Origin: Macondimonas sp045864775
GTDB taxonomy: Bacteria > Pseudomonadota > Gammaproteobacteria > UBA5335
Reading direction: 5' to 3'
DNA: 64,000 bases
Assembly: GCA_045864775.1 (NCBI GenBank)
Contig: BTVR01000002.1
Coordinates: forward strand, 744,001-808,000
How positions within the stretch are numbered: the stretch's first letter is position 1; every line of letters begins with the position of its first letter. The translations under genes were made by a program, and so were the position numbers. Positions 10,096 through 17,487 of this stretch are shown here, in pieces. Below the pieces are notes generated by a model, which saw only the letters and a program-made list of their open reading frames with translations, did not search any database and was not told where the DNA came from.

Positions 10096-10124
10096 AGCAT
10101 AACGCGTTTTTCGCGCACTGAAAA
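10096..10124 (-). promoter_or_regulatory. Candidate sigma-70 promoter for the small HTH-like gene
   Basis: On the minus strand TTTTCA (10119-10124) and TATGCT (10096-10101) are separated by 17 bases, each matching four of six consensus positions. The spacer contains the inverted repeat CGCG-AAAAA-CGCG, a possible operator. It lies 41 bases before the GTG start. Confidence 0.4.
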
Positions 10125-10355
10125 GAATACGTGCTTTCTTCACCACGCCGATCATCGTGCGCAAAATGTGGTCGATGGGGCACTACTCCTTGCTCGCACC
10201 GTTCCTTCTGCCCGTGATGCCACAGAGCCGACCATCCGTCATCTGCCCATGGCGGCGTCAGCGCTGAATGGGTACGCTCCACTCGCTTTCCCCCGTCGGT
10301 CGCCCCCACCTGCGGTCACTCCCCTTGCGGGTGCATCCCGGGGCGCGCTAACCTG

Positions 10356-10372
10356 CGTTCAGACCTTGAACG
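10356..10372 (+). promoter_or_regulatory. Inverted repeat before the MarR-type gene (possible operator)
   Basis: CGTTCA-GACCT-TGAACG is a perfect 6-bp inverted repeat with a five-base centre. It ends at the ribosome site GGAG (10372-10375) of the following gene. MarR proteins usually bind short palindromes in their own promoters, so autoregulation is plausible. Binding is not shown by sequence alone. Confidence 0.35.
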
Positions 10373-10381
10373 GAGCCGCCG

Positions 10382-10771
10382 ATGACCGCAGACGAAGTTC
10401 GTTATCGCCTCATGCAGCGCCTCTCCCGAGAGCCTGCGGCGACACAGCGCGAACTGGCCGAGGAGATGGGTGTCAGCGTCGGCAAGATCAACTATTGCCT
10501 GCGGGCCCTGATTGAAAAAGGGCACATCAAGCTCGACAACTTCCGCCGGAATCCCGACAAGAAGCATTACACCTATCTCCTCACCCCCGCGGGCATCGAG
10601 GCCAAGGCGTGGGCAACCGTGCAGTTCCTGCGACGCAAGCGTGCCGAGTATGAAGCGATCCGCAGCGAGATCGATGCCCTGCAGCGCGAACTCGTGGCTC
10701 TGGGGATCGAAAGTCCCGATCCGTCGGTCGCAGACCCCCCACCAGCCGCCCCTCCGGATACCCGTTGCTGA
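10382..10771 (+). CDS. MarR-type EPS-associated transcriptional regulator
   Basis: A 129-residue protein with a winged helix at residues 1-80: LMQRLSREPAATQRELAEEM, the recognition helix VSVGKINYCLRALIEKGHI, and a wing rich in Lys/Arg (RRNPDKKHYTYLLTPAG). A coiled-coil-like helix follows to about residue 110, then a Pro-rich tail. This matches the EPS-associated MarR family that heads exopolysaccharide clusters. The start is supported by GGAG six bases before the ATG. Its stop overlaps the rfaH start (TGATG), so the two regulators are translated together. Confidence 0.85.
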   Translation: MTADEVRYRLMQRLSREPAATQRELAEEMGVSVGKINYCLRALIEKGHIKLDNFRRNPDKKHYTYLLTPAGIEAKAWATVQFLRRKRAEYEAIRSEIDALQRELVALGIESPDPSVADPPPAAPPDTRC

Positions 10772-11268
10772 TGTCCCGCTGGTACGCCATCCATACCAAA
10801 CCCCGGCAGGAACAAACCGCCCTCGTGCACCTCGAGCGCCAAGGATACACCTGCTACCTGCCGCTGATCCGCGAACGCAAACGCGTCCGCGGGCAAGCGC
10901 AATGGGTCAGCGCGGCCTTCTTCCCGCGCTATCTCTTCGCGCAACTCGATCTGACTAAGCAGAATACCGCGCCCATCCGCTCGACGCAGGGCGTGGTCGG
11001 TCTGGTTCGCTTCGGGCTCGAGCCTGCGGCGCTGCCCGACGGTTTCGTCGACCGTTTGCGTCTCGAATGCGGCGAGGACGGCGCGACCCACGTCGTGGAA
11101 TGGCAGACGGGCGAAGCGCTGGAAGTGACGGACGGGCCCTTCGCCGGGCTCCGTGCCGTCTTTGCAGCCCGCGACGGCGAGGCGCGGGTCATCATTCTCA
11201 TGGATCTGCTCGGGCGCACCCAGCGTTTGACGCTCGAGGAACATCAGTTGCGGCGCGCGGAACGCTGA
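10771..11268 (+). CDS. rfaH: Transcription antitermination protein RfaH
   Basis: A 165-residue NusG paralogue. The N-terminal domain shows WYAIHTKPRQEQTALVHLE, then FFPRYLFAQLD and IRSTQGVVGLVRFG, closely following E. coli RfaH (VSEPLFPNYLFVEFD, INATRGVSHFVRFG). The C-terminal KOW-like domain has DGPFAGLRAVFAARDGEAR. RfaH joins RNA polymerase at the ops element and lets it read through long, poorly translated cell-surface operons. A 12-base ops match occurs about 5.3 kb downstream at 16568. ATG at 10771 was preferred to the in-frame TTG six bases upstream. Confidence 0.88.
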   Translation: MSRWYAIHTKPRQEQTALVHLERQGYTCYLPLIRERKRVRGQAQWVSAAFFPRYLFAQLDLTKQNTAPIRSTQGVVGLVRFGLEPAALPDGFVDRLRLECGEDGATHVVEWQTGEALEVTDGPFAGLRAVFAARDGEARVIILMDLLGRTQRLTLEEHQLRRAER

Positions 11269-11375
11269 GCGCCTGCGCGCCCGCTGCAGACCGTCGGCGC
11301 TGCGCCCTCGATGTGTCGTCGCTGCTGGGGCGCGGCGGCATCGGGTACCGACTGATACACTGCCGCCACTGCAAC

Positions 11376-11960
11376 ATGACTGGCGTTGAAAAAATGGCCG
11401 CGTCGATCCAGCACAGCCTCAACGAGCACCGCGCCGCCCTTGAGGCGGTGACCGCCATGGCGCCCGACATCCTGCGCGCCGCCGACCGCATCAGCCGGGC
11501 GCTGCGCCAAGGCGGCCGCGTCTTCGCCTGCGGCAACGGCGGGTCGGCCGCCGACGCCCAGCATTTCGCGGCCGAGCTCACGGGGCGCTTCGAGCGCGAA
11601 CGCCGGGGTCTCGCTGGCGTCGCGCTCACCACCGACACCTCGGCGCTCACCGCCATCGGCAACGACTACGGCTTCGAGGCGATCTTCGCGCGCCAGCTCG
11701 AGGCGCTGGGCCGGCCGGGGGATGTGTTGCTCGCGCTCAGCACTTCCGGCAACTCGCCGAACGTCCTGCGCGCCGTGGAAGCGGCCCGCAGGCTGGAGAT
11801 CACCACCGTCGGCCTGCTCGGCCGCGACGGCGGCGCGCTGGCGGATCAGGTCGACCAGGCGCTCGTCGTGCCCGCGACTCGCACCGCACGCGTCCAGGAG
11901 ATGCACATCCTGATCCTGCATCTGCTGTGCGAGGCCATCGACGCGGCCGATGGCCACTGA
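11376..11960 (+). CDS. gmhA: Phosphoheptose isomerase (GmhA-like SIS protein)
   Basis: A 194-residue SIS-domain protein of GmhA size. Motifs: ACGNGGSAADAQHFAAEL (with the conserved His/Glu zinc-site residues), LSTSGNSPNVLRA for phosphosugar binding, and QEMHILILHLLCEAID at the C-terminus. GmhA isomerises sedoheptulose 7-phosphate to D-glycero-D-manno-heptose 7-phosphate for lipopolysaccharide core or heptose-containing polymers. Two in-frame ATGs (11376 and 11394) are possible; neither has a clear ribosome site. It starts the sugar-biosynthesis part of the locus. Confidence 0.85.
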   Translation: MTGVEKMAASIQHSLNEHRAALEAVTAMAPDILRAADRISRALRQGGRVFACGNGGSAADAQHFAAELTGRFERERRGLAGVALTTDTSALTAIGNDYGFEAIFARQLEALGRPGDVLLALSTSGNSPNVLRAVEAARRLEITTVGLLGRDGGALADQVDQALVVPATRTARVQEMHILILHLLCEAIDAADGH

Positions 11961-12024
11961 CCGCGGCGATCTCAGCAAGCAGCAGCGCCAGATGACGACT
12001 CGTCCGCTCCCGGAAACCGCGTCC

Positions 12025-12921
12025 ATGCCGGCTTCGACCCCGCGCAAAGGCATCCTGCTCGCCGGCGGCTCCGGCACCCGGCTCTATCCGCTGACCGTCG
12101 CCGTGAGCAAGCAGCTCATGCCGGTCTACGACAAACCCATGGTGTACTACCCCCTGTCCACGCTGATGCTGGCCGGCATCCGCGAGGTGCTGGTCATCAC
12201 CACGCCGCATGACGCCGCGGCCTTCGCCCGCGTCCTCGGCGACGGCAGCCAATGGGGCATGACGCTGCGCTACGCCGTGCAGCCCGAACCGGACGGCATC
12301 GCCCAGGCGCTGCTGATCGGCGCCGACTTCCTCGCCGGTGCGCCCTCGGCGCTGATCCTCGGCGACAACATCTTCTTCGGCCACGGCCTCGCCGAATCGC
12401 TCGGCGCCGCGAGCGCGCAGACAAACGGCGCAACCGTGTTCGGCTACTGGGTGCGCGATCCCGAGCGCTACGGCGTGGTGGCCTTCGATGCCGACGGCCG
12501 GGCCTCCTCCATCGAGGAAAAGCCCGCCCGGCCGCGCTCGAACTACGCCGTCACCGGGCTGTACTTCTACGATGACACCGCCCCCGCACGCGCCGCCCGG
12601 CTGCGCCCTTCGGCGCGCGGCGAACTCGAGATCACCGACCTCAACAACGCCTATCTCGCAGGCGGCAGCCTGCGGGTGGAACGGCTCGGCCGCGGGCAGG
12701 CCTGGCTCGACACCGGCACCCACGATTCCCTGCTCGATGCGGCCAATTTCGTGCAGGTGATGCAGGCGCGCCAGGGGCTGCAGATCGCCTGTCCCGAGGA
12801 GATCGCCTACCGCCAGGGCTGGATCGATGCCGAGGCCGTGCTGCGTCTCGCCGAACCGCTCAAGAAGAACGGCTACGGCCGTTATCTCATCGACCTCGTC
12901 ACGCAGGGCGGGGCCACATGA
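12025..12921 (+). CDS. rfbA: Glucose-1-phosphate thymidylyltransferase
   Basis: A 298-residue nucleotidyltransferase making dTDP-glucose from dTTP and glucose 1-phosphate, the first step of dTDP-L-rhamnose synthesis. Signature: GILLAGGSGTRLYPLT, SKQLMPVYDKPMVYYPLS, GDNIFFGHG and WLDTGTHDSLLDAA. The start at 12025 (GGAAA eight bases upstream) gives normal family length; in-frame ATGs at 11992 and 11950 would add 11 or 25 unconserved residues. The gene's end overlaps the rfbC start by four bases. Confidence 0.95.
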   Translation: MPASTPRKGILLAGGSGTRLYPLTVAVSKQLMPVYDKPMVYYPLSTLMLAGIREVLVITTPHDAAAFARVLGDGSQWGMTLRYAVQPEPDGIAQALLIGADFLAGAPSALILGDNIFFGHGLAESLGAASAQTNGATVFGYWVRDPERYGVVAFDADGRASSIEEKPARPRSNYAVTGLYFYDDTAPARAARLRPSARGELEITDLNNAYLAGGSLRVERLGRGQAWLDTGTHDSLLDAANFVQVMQARQGLQIACPEEIAYRQGWIDAEAVLRLAEPLKKNGYGRYLIDLVTQGGAT

Positions 12922-13487
12922 AGATCCGCGCAACGGCCCTGCCCGGCGTGCTGCTTATCGAACCCGTCGTGCATGGCGACACGCGCGGTTTTTTCCTCGA
13001 AACCAGCCGCGACAACGTGCTGGCGGCGCATGGCATCACGGGGGCCTTCGTGCAGGACAACCATTCCCGCTCCGGCCGCGGCGTGCTGCGCGGGCTGCAC
13101 TATCAGCTCGCGCGACCGCAGGGGAAGCTGGTGCGCGTCGCCCGCGGGCGGGTGCTGGACGTGGCGGTGGACCTCCGGCGCGGCTCGCCCCACTTCGGCC
13201 GCGCGCTCGCGGTCGAGCTGGACGATGTCGAGCATCGCCAGCTCTACATCCCCCCCGGTTTTGCCCACGGCTTCCTCGTGCTCTCCGAGGTCGCCGATTT
13301 TCTCTACCGCTGCACCGACTACTACGACCCGGCGAGCGAAGGCGGGGTGCGCTGGGACGATCCGGCGCTCGGCATCGCCTGGCCGGTGCTGGACGCGCCC
13401 ATACGCGTCTCGGACAAAGACGCGCGCCTGCCGCCACTCGCCGAGATCCCGACCGCGCAACTGCCGGTCTATCCGGGGGCGGCGTGA
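12918..13487 (+). CDS. rfbC: dTDP-4-dehydrorhamnose 3,5-epimerase
   Basis: A 189-residue cupin-fold epimerase. It epimerises C3 and C5 of dTDP-4-keto-6-deoxyglucose. Motifs: DTRGFFLETS, QDNHSRSGRGVLRGLHYQ with the catalytic His, PPGFAHGFLVLSE, and LYRCTDYYDP with the catalytic Tyr. ATGA overlap with rfbA upstream; rfbD follows at once. Full length and apparently intact. Confidence 0.95.
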   Translation: MKIRATALPGVLLIEPVVHGDTRGFFLETSRDNVLAAHGITGAFVQDNHSRSGRGVLRGLHYQLARPQGKLVRVARGRVLDVAVDLRRGSPHFGRALAVELDDVEHRQLYIPPGFAHGFLVLSEVADFLYRCTDYYDPASEGGVRWDDPALGIAWPVLDAPIRVSDKDARLPPLAEIPTAQLPVYPGAA

Positions 13488-13489
13488 GC

Positions 13490-14374
13490 ATGCTCGTCAC
13501 CGGCGCGGGCGGCCAGCTCGGCCGCGAGCTGGCGCTGCGCCTCGCGCCCGATGAGGCCGTCTGCCTGCCCCGCGCCGCGCTGGACCTGACCGATGCGCCG
13601 GCCGTGCAGGCGACGCTCGCGCGCCTGCGGCCCCGGGTCGTGATCAATGCTGCCGCCTACACGGCCGTGGACCGCGCCGAAACCGAGCCCGAGCGCGCCT
13701 TCGCCGCCAATCGCGATGCGCCGGCGACGCTCGCCCGCGCCTGCGCCAAGGTCGGCGCCGCGCTGCTGCACGTGTCGACCGATTATGTCTTCGAAGGCGC
13801 GAGCCGGCGCCCGTGGCGCGAGGACGATGCCACCAGCCCCATCAACGTCTATGGCGCCAGCAAGCTCGCCGGCGAGCAGGCCATCCAGCGCGCCCTGCCG
13901 CGGCACCTCATCGTGCGCACCGCCTGGCTGTTCGGCGCCCACGGCCCCAATTTCGTGCGCACCGTGCTGCGCCTGGCGCGTGAGTGCGGCAGCCTGCGCA
14001 TCGTGGCCGACCAGACCGGCAGCCCCACCTGGGCCGGGCACCTCGCCGAGGCGCTGATCACGCTCGCCCGGCGCATCGCGGCCGGCGAAGCGCTCCCCTT
14101 CGGCGTCTATCACTACGCCGGGGCGCCGGCCGCGAGCTGGCACGGCTTTGCCGAGGCCATCGTCCACGCCGCCGTGGCGCAGGGCCTGCTTGCCGCCCAC
14201 GTGCCCGTCGTGCCCATCGCCACCGCCGAGTTCCCCACACCCGCGCGACGCCCGGCGTGGTCGGCGCTGGACGGCGCGCGCATGGCGGCGACCTTCGGCC
14301 TCGCTCCGCCCGACTGGCGCGCCGGCCTCGACCACACGCTCGCCCTCTGGAAGGCCGCTGAGGCGACATCGTGA
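13490..14374 (+). CDS. rfbD: dTDP-4-dehydrorhamnose reductase
   Basis: A 294-residue short-chain dehydrogenase completing dTDP-L-rhamnose by NAD(P)H reduction at C4. Visible: the nucleotide-binding TGAGGQLGREL, VINAAAYTAVDRAE, STDYVFEG, the YGASK catalytic Tyr/Lys pair, and DQTGSPTWAGHLA. Starts possible at GTG 13484 (overlapping the rfbC stop) or ATG 13490; the ATG was chosen because MLVTGAGGQLG is the standard family start. A 293-bp gap and a toxin-antitoxin pair separate it from rfbB. Confidence 0.94.
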   Translation: MLVTGAGGQLGRELALRLAPDEAVCLPRAALDLTDAPAVQATLARLRPRVVINAAAYTAVDRAETEPERAFAANRDAPATLARACAKVGAALLHVSTDYVFEGASRRPWREDDATSPINVYGASKLAGEQAIQRALPRHLIVRTAWLFGAHGPNFVRTVLRLARECGSLRIVADQTGSPTWAGHLAEALITLARRIAAGEALPFGVYHYAGAPAASWHGFAEAIVHAAVAQGLLAAHVPVVPIATAEFPTPARRPAWSALDGARMAATFGLAPPDWRAGLDHTLALWKAAEATS

Positions 14375-14377
14375 GCA

Positions 14378-14397
14378 CATGCCCCGATCCGGGCATG
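14378..14397 (+). other. Hairpin just after rfbD
   Basis: CATGCCC-CGATCC-GGGCATG forms a 7-bp stem with a six-base loop three bases after the rfbD stop. No T-run follows, so it is at best a weak or factor-assisted terminator. The rest of the 293-bp gap (14375-14667) shows no gene. Confidence 0.35.
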
Positions 14398-14667
14398 AAC
14401 TGCGCGCCAGGAGAAATTCCGTGTCGCGCGCAATGATTCTGATTTGTCCGTCATTCTCGGCGCCGCCTGTCGGAGAACCGGTTTCCAATCTGCGGGCACT
14501 CATTGCGTCAAAGAACATTGACGCACGCCTCACGCGTTGAAGCCGACAGGGGCGGTCCGGGAGCGAAAAAGCAAGTATTCCCCTGCGTTCTCAGCACGGC
14601 AGGCCACCATCTGCCGTTATGTGCCAAGATCGTTCCACATGCTTGGGGACCTACCGTGGAGAGTCCG

Positions 14668-14853
14668 ATGAGTACAGCCAAAGATGAATTCAAGCGACTG
14701 ATCGACAAGCAGCCAGAAGACAGCACCGCCGAAGAGATCATCCGCGAGCTGGCGTTTCACGCGATGATCGAACGGGGTTTGGCCGACGCCGATGCAGATC
14801 GCGTCGTGTCGCATCGGGACGTGAAGGATCGGATTCGCTCGTGGCAGAAATAG
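14668..14853 (+). CDS. Antitoxin of a ParE/RelE-type toxin-antitoxin pair
   Basis: A 61-residue, charged protein (MSTAKDEFKRLIDKQPEDS...) with a helical body EEIIRELAFHAMIERGLADADA and C-terminal VSHRDVKDRIRSWQK. Small size, acidic character and the overlapping toxin gene downstream identify it as an antitoxin of the type often found with ParE-family toxins. GGAGAG lies seven bases upstream of the ATG. Its last 13 bases overlap the toxin start, the usual coupling that keeps antitoxin in excess. Confidence 0.8.
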   Translation: MSTAKDEFKRLIDKQPEDSTAEEIIRELAFHAMIERGLADADADRVVSHRDVKDRIRSWQK

Positions 14854-15134
14854 TCTGGACGGAAGAAGCACTGGCCTGGTTGCGGAGCATCCATGACTAC
14901 ATCGCCGAAGAGAATCCCGCTGCCGCCATGCGCGTGGCCGAAGGCATCTACGAACGCGTCGATCAACTCAGGGATCACCCTGAAAGCGGTTATCGCTACG
15001 AACAGTCCAACCGGCATGTCCGCATCCTGCTCTACGGCCACTATCGCATCGCCTACGAGGTCGACTCGGAAAGAGACGTCACGATCCTGGGTGTTTTTCA
15101 TGCGGCTCTGGACATCGCGCGCTATGCGCTCTGA
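14841..15134 (+). CDS. ParE/RelE superfamily toxin
   Basis: A 97-residue protein with the ParE-type pattern: VWTEEALAWLRSIHDYIAEENPAAA, then VDQLRDHPESGYRYEQSNRHVRILLYGHYRIAYEVD and a final VTILGVFHAALDIARYAL strand. Toxins of this fold inhibit gyrase (ParE) or cleave mRNA on the ribosome (RelE); the YRIAYEVD and R-rich central strands favour ParE. The start is GTG, overlapping the antitoxin end. The pair sits between rfbD and rfbB, breaking the rhamnose gene set. Confidence 0.85.
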   Translation: MAEIVWTEEALAWLRSIHDYIAEENPAAAMRVAEGIYERVDQLRDHPESGYRYEQSNRHVRILLYGHYRIAYEVDSERDVTILGVFHAALDIARYAL

Positions 15135-15242
15135 GATGCACATGGCCATACGTCGCGCGGGACCAGTTGAAACCTCCACAGCGCCTGACTCCTCGCGCAG
15201 CGCCAAACCACTCGCACCCGCCATCCAAGACACAAGCCGCCC

Positions 15243-16364
15243 ATGACCCACCACCCGCAGCGCCTGCTCGTCACCGGCGGCGCCGGCTTCATCGGCGCCA
15301 ATTTCGTGCACCACTGGCTGGCCGAGCACGCCGGCGGGCGCGTGGTCGTGCTCGACGCGCTCACCTACGCCGGTAACCGGGCCAACCTCGACCCCGTGCG
15401 CACGCATCCGGCGCTGCGCTTCGTCCACGGCGACATCTGCGACACGGCGCTCGTCAGCGACCTGCTGCGCGCGGAAGCCATCGACACCCTGGTGCATTTC
15501 GCCGCCGAATCGCACGTCGACCGCTCCATCCACGGCCCCGACGCCTTCATCGACACCAACGTCAACGGCACGCACAGCCTGCTGAAAGCCGCGCGCCAGG
15601 TCTGGCTGATCGAGCGGCGCGTGCCCGCGCACCGCTTCCATCACGTCTCCACCGACGAGGTCTACGGCTCGCTCGGGGCCACTGCCCCCGCCTTCACCGA
15701 AACCACGCCTTACGCCCCCAACTCGCCCTACGCCGCGAGCAAGGCGGCCTCGGACCATCTGGTGCGCGCCTACCACCACACCTACGGCCTCGCCGTCACC
15801 ACCAGCAACTGCTCGAACAATTACGGGCCCTACCACTTCCCCGAGAAGCTCATCCCGCTCGCCATCGTCAACCTGCTGGACGGCAAGCCCGTCCCGATCT
15901 ACGGCGACGGGCGCAACATCCGCGACTGGCTGTACGTCGAGGACCACTGCCGGGGCATCGCGCGCGTCCTCACCCACGGCCGGACTGGCGAGACCTACAA
16001 CATCGGCGGGCGCAATGAGTGGGCCAACCTCGACATCGTGCGCCACCTGTGCCGACTGGTGGATGAGGCTTTCGCCGCCGATCCCGCGCTTGCCACGCGC
16101 TTCCCGCACTCGCCCGCCGCGCAGGGTGCCTTGAGCGAAACGCTGATCCGCTTCGTCGCCGACCGCCCCGGACACGACCGGCGCTACGCCATCGACGCCG
16201 CCAAAATCGGCCGCGACCTGGGCTTTGCCCCCGCCGAGCGCTTCGAGACCGGCATCGCCAAGACGCTCGACTGGTATCTCGCCCACGAGGACTGGTGGCG
16301 CGGCGTCATGGACGGCAGCTACCGGCAGTGGGTCGAGCGCCACTACGCACCGGCCGGGGTATAG
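15243..16364 (+). CDS. rfbB: dTDP-glucose 4,6-dehydratase
   Basis: A 373-residue extended short-chain dehydratase. It converts dTDP-glucose to dTDP-4-keto-6-deoxyglucose. Motifs: TGGAGFIGANFVHHW for NAD+, FAAESHVDRSI, STDEVYGSLG, YAASKAASDHLVRAY with catalytic Tyr/Lys, NCSNNYGPYHFPEKLIPL, and YGDGRNIRDWLYVEDH. Separated from rfbD by the toxin-antitoxin module and from rfbF by a 349-bp leader. Confidence 0.96.
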   Translation: MTHHPQRLLVTGGAGFIGANFVHHWLAEHAGGRVVVLDALTYAGNRANLDPVRTHPALRFVHGDICDTALVSDLLRAEAIDTLVHFAAESHVDRSIHGPDAFIDTNVNGTHSLLKAARQVWLIERRVPAHRFHHVSTDEVYGSLGATAPAFTETTPYAPNSPYAASKAASDHLVRAYHHTYGLAVTTSNCSNNYGPYHFPEKLIPLAIVNLLDGKPVPIYGDGRNIRDWLYVEDHCRGIARVLTHGRTGETYNIGGRNEWANLDIVRHLCRLVDEAFAADPALATRFPHSPAAQGALSETLIRFVADRPGHDRRYAIDAAKIGRDLGFAPAERFETGIAKTLDWYLAHEDWWRGVMDGSYRQWVERHYAPAGV

Positions 16365-16713
16365 CCCCCCGAATCCGCATCAAGTCGCACCCGTCCGCGC
16401 CTCGCCGCTTTCCAGTCAAGACCGCCATTCTCTTTCCCCCTGCGGAAGCTCTCGCGCCGGCCGATAAGGCGTTTGAGATGACATACCCACCGACCCACAC
16501 CCTCGAGGCCCGGCGCCATGCCGCCGTCGCCCGCCAGCGACCCGCCCCCAAGCGCACCACGGGGCTTGGCGGTAGCGTGCGCGCTGCCAAGCAATGCTTG
16601 ACTGTCAATCCGGCCGGAACGTTCCAGGCAGTCCGTCTCGGCCGGCGCGGTTCGGCATGCATCGACTCGCTTGTTCCAGACGCACGACGATTCCCCACCC
16701 AAGAGCCCGCGAC
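16365..16713 (+). other. 349-bp leader upstream of rfbF
   Basis: A non-coding stretch ahead of the CDP-sugar operon. It holds an ops element (16568-16579) that can also fold as GGTAGCG-TGCG-CGCTGCC, and the palindrome CAAGCA-A-TGCTTG at 16588-16600. A partial JUMPstart-like context (GGGGCTTGGCGGTAGCGTGC) is visible. I did not find a convincing promoter. Confidence 0.6.
16568..16579 (+). promoter_or_regulatory. ops element (RfaH recruitment site)
   Basis: GGCGGTAGCGTG is identical to the ops consensus known from enterobacterial rfa, rfb and hly operons, where it pauses RNA polymerase and recruits RfaH to the non-template strand. It lies on the coding strand 134 bases before rfbF, the usual kind of position. 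An rfaH gene lies in the same locus at 10771. I saw only this one copy in the window. Confidence 0.8.
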
Positions 16714-17487
16714 ATGAAGGCCGTAATCCTCGCCGGCGGACTCGGCACCCGGATTTCCGAGGAAACCCACCTCAAGCCCAAGCCCATGATCGAGATCGGC
16801 GGACGGCCCATCCTGTGGCACATCCTGAAAATCTATTCCGCGCACGACGTCAACGATTTCATCATCTGCTGCGGCTACAAGGGCTACGTCATCAAGGAAT
16901 ATTTCGCCAACTATTTCCTGCACATGTCGGACGTCACCTTCAACATGAGCACCAATCAGATGGTGGTCCACCATCGCCACGCCGAGCCCTGGCAGGTCAC
17001 GCTGGTGGACACCGGTGAGGACACGCTGACGGGCGGACGGCTCAAGCGCGTTGCCGAACATATCCGGCACGAGTCCTCGTTCTGCTTCACCTACGGCGAC
17101 GGCATCGCCGACATCGACATCACCGCCCAGATCGCGTTTCACCGCGCGCACGGCAAGCTCGCCACCGTCACGGCCGTGCAGCCCCCGGGGCGTTACGGCG
17201 CCCTCGTGCGCGATGGCACCACCGTCGTCGGATTCCAGGAAAAACCTCCCGGCGACGGCGCCTGGATCAACGGCGGGTTTTTCGTGCTGAATCCCGGCGT
17301 GCTCGACTACATCGACGGCGACCAATGTTCCTGGGAAGGCGGGCCTCTGGAGACGATCGCCCGCTGCGGCCAGCTCAAGTCCTTCGAGCATCGCGGATTC
17401 TGGCAACCCATGGACACACTGCGCGACAAGAACAACCTCGAAGAACTCTGGGCCTCCGGTCGGGCCCCGTGGAAATGCTGGTCATGA
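16714..17487 (+). CDS. rfbF: Glucose-1-phosphate cytidylyltransferase
   Basis: A 257-residue enzyme forming CDP-glucose from CTP and glucose 1-phosphate, the entry to CDP-6-deoxyhexoses. Family signature: MKAVILAGGLGTRISEETHLKPKPM, IEIGGRPILWHILKIYS, NDFIICCGYKGYVIKEYF, FTYGDGIADIDI and FWQPMDTLRDKNNLEELW. Length equals that of the Salmonella and Yersinia enzymes. First gene after the ops-bearing leader; ends in a four-base overlap with rfbG. Confidence 0.95.
   Translation: MKAVILAGGLGTRISEETHLKPKPMIEIGGRPILWHILKIYSAHDVNDFIICCGYKGYVIKEYFANYFLHMSDVTFNMSTNQMVVHHRHAEPWQVTLVDTGEDTLTGGRLKRVAEHIRHESSFCFTYGDGIADIDITAQIAFHRAHGKLATVTAVQPPGRYGALVRDGTTVVGFQEKPPGDGAWINGGFFVLNPGVLDYIDGDQCSWEGGPLETIARCGQLKSFEHRGFWQPMDTLRDKNNLEELWASGRAPWKCWS

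Larger units (their letters stand above)
10055..10381. other. 327-bp divergent intergenic region
   Basis: This separates the small HTH-like gene (minus) from the MarR-type regulator (plus). It holds a promoter-like pair for the minus gene and an inverted repeat just before the plus gene, both listed separately. I found no further gene in the remaining stretch. Confidence 0.6.
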
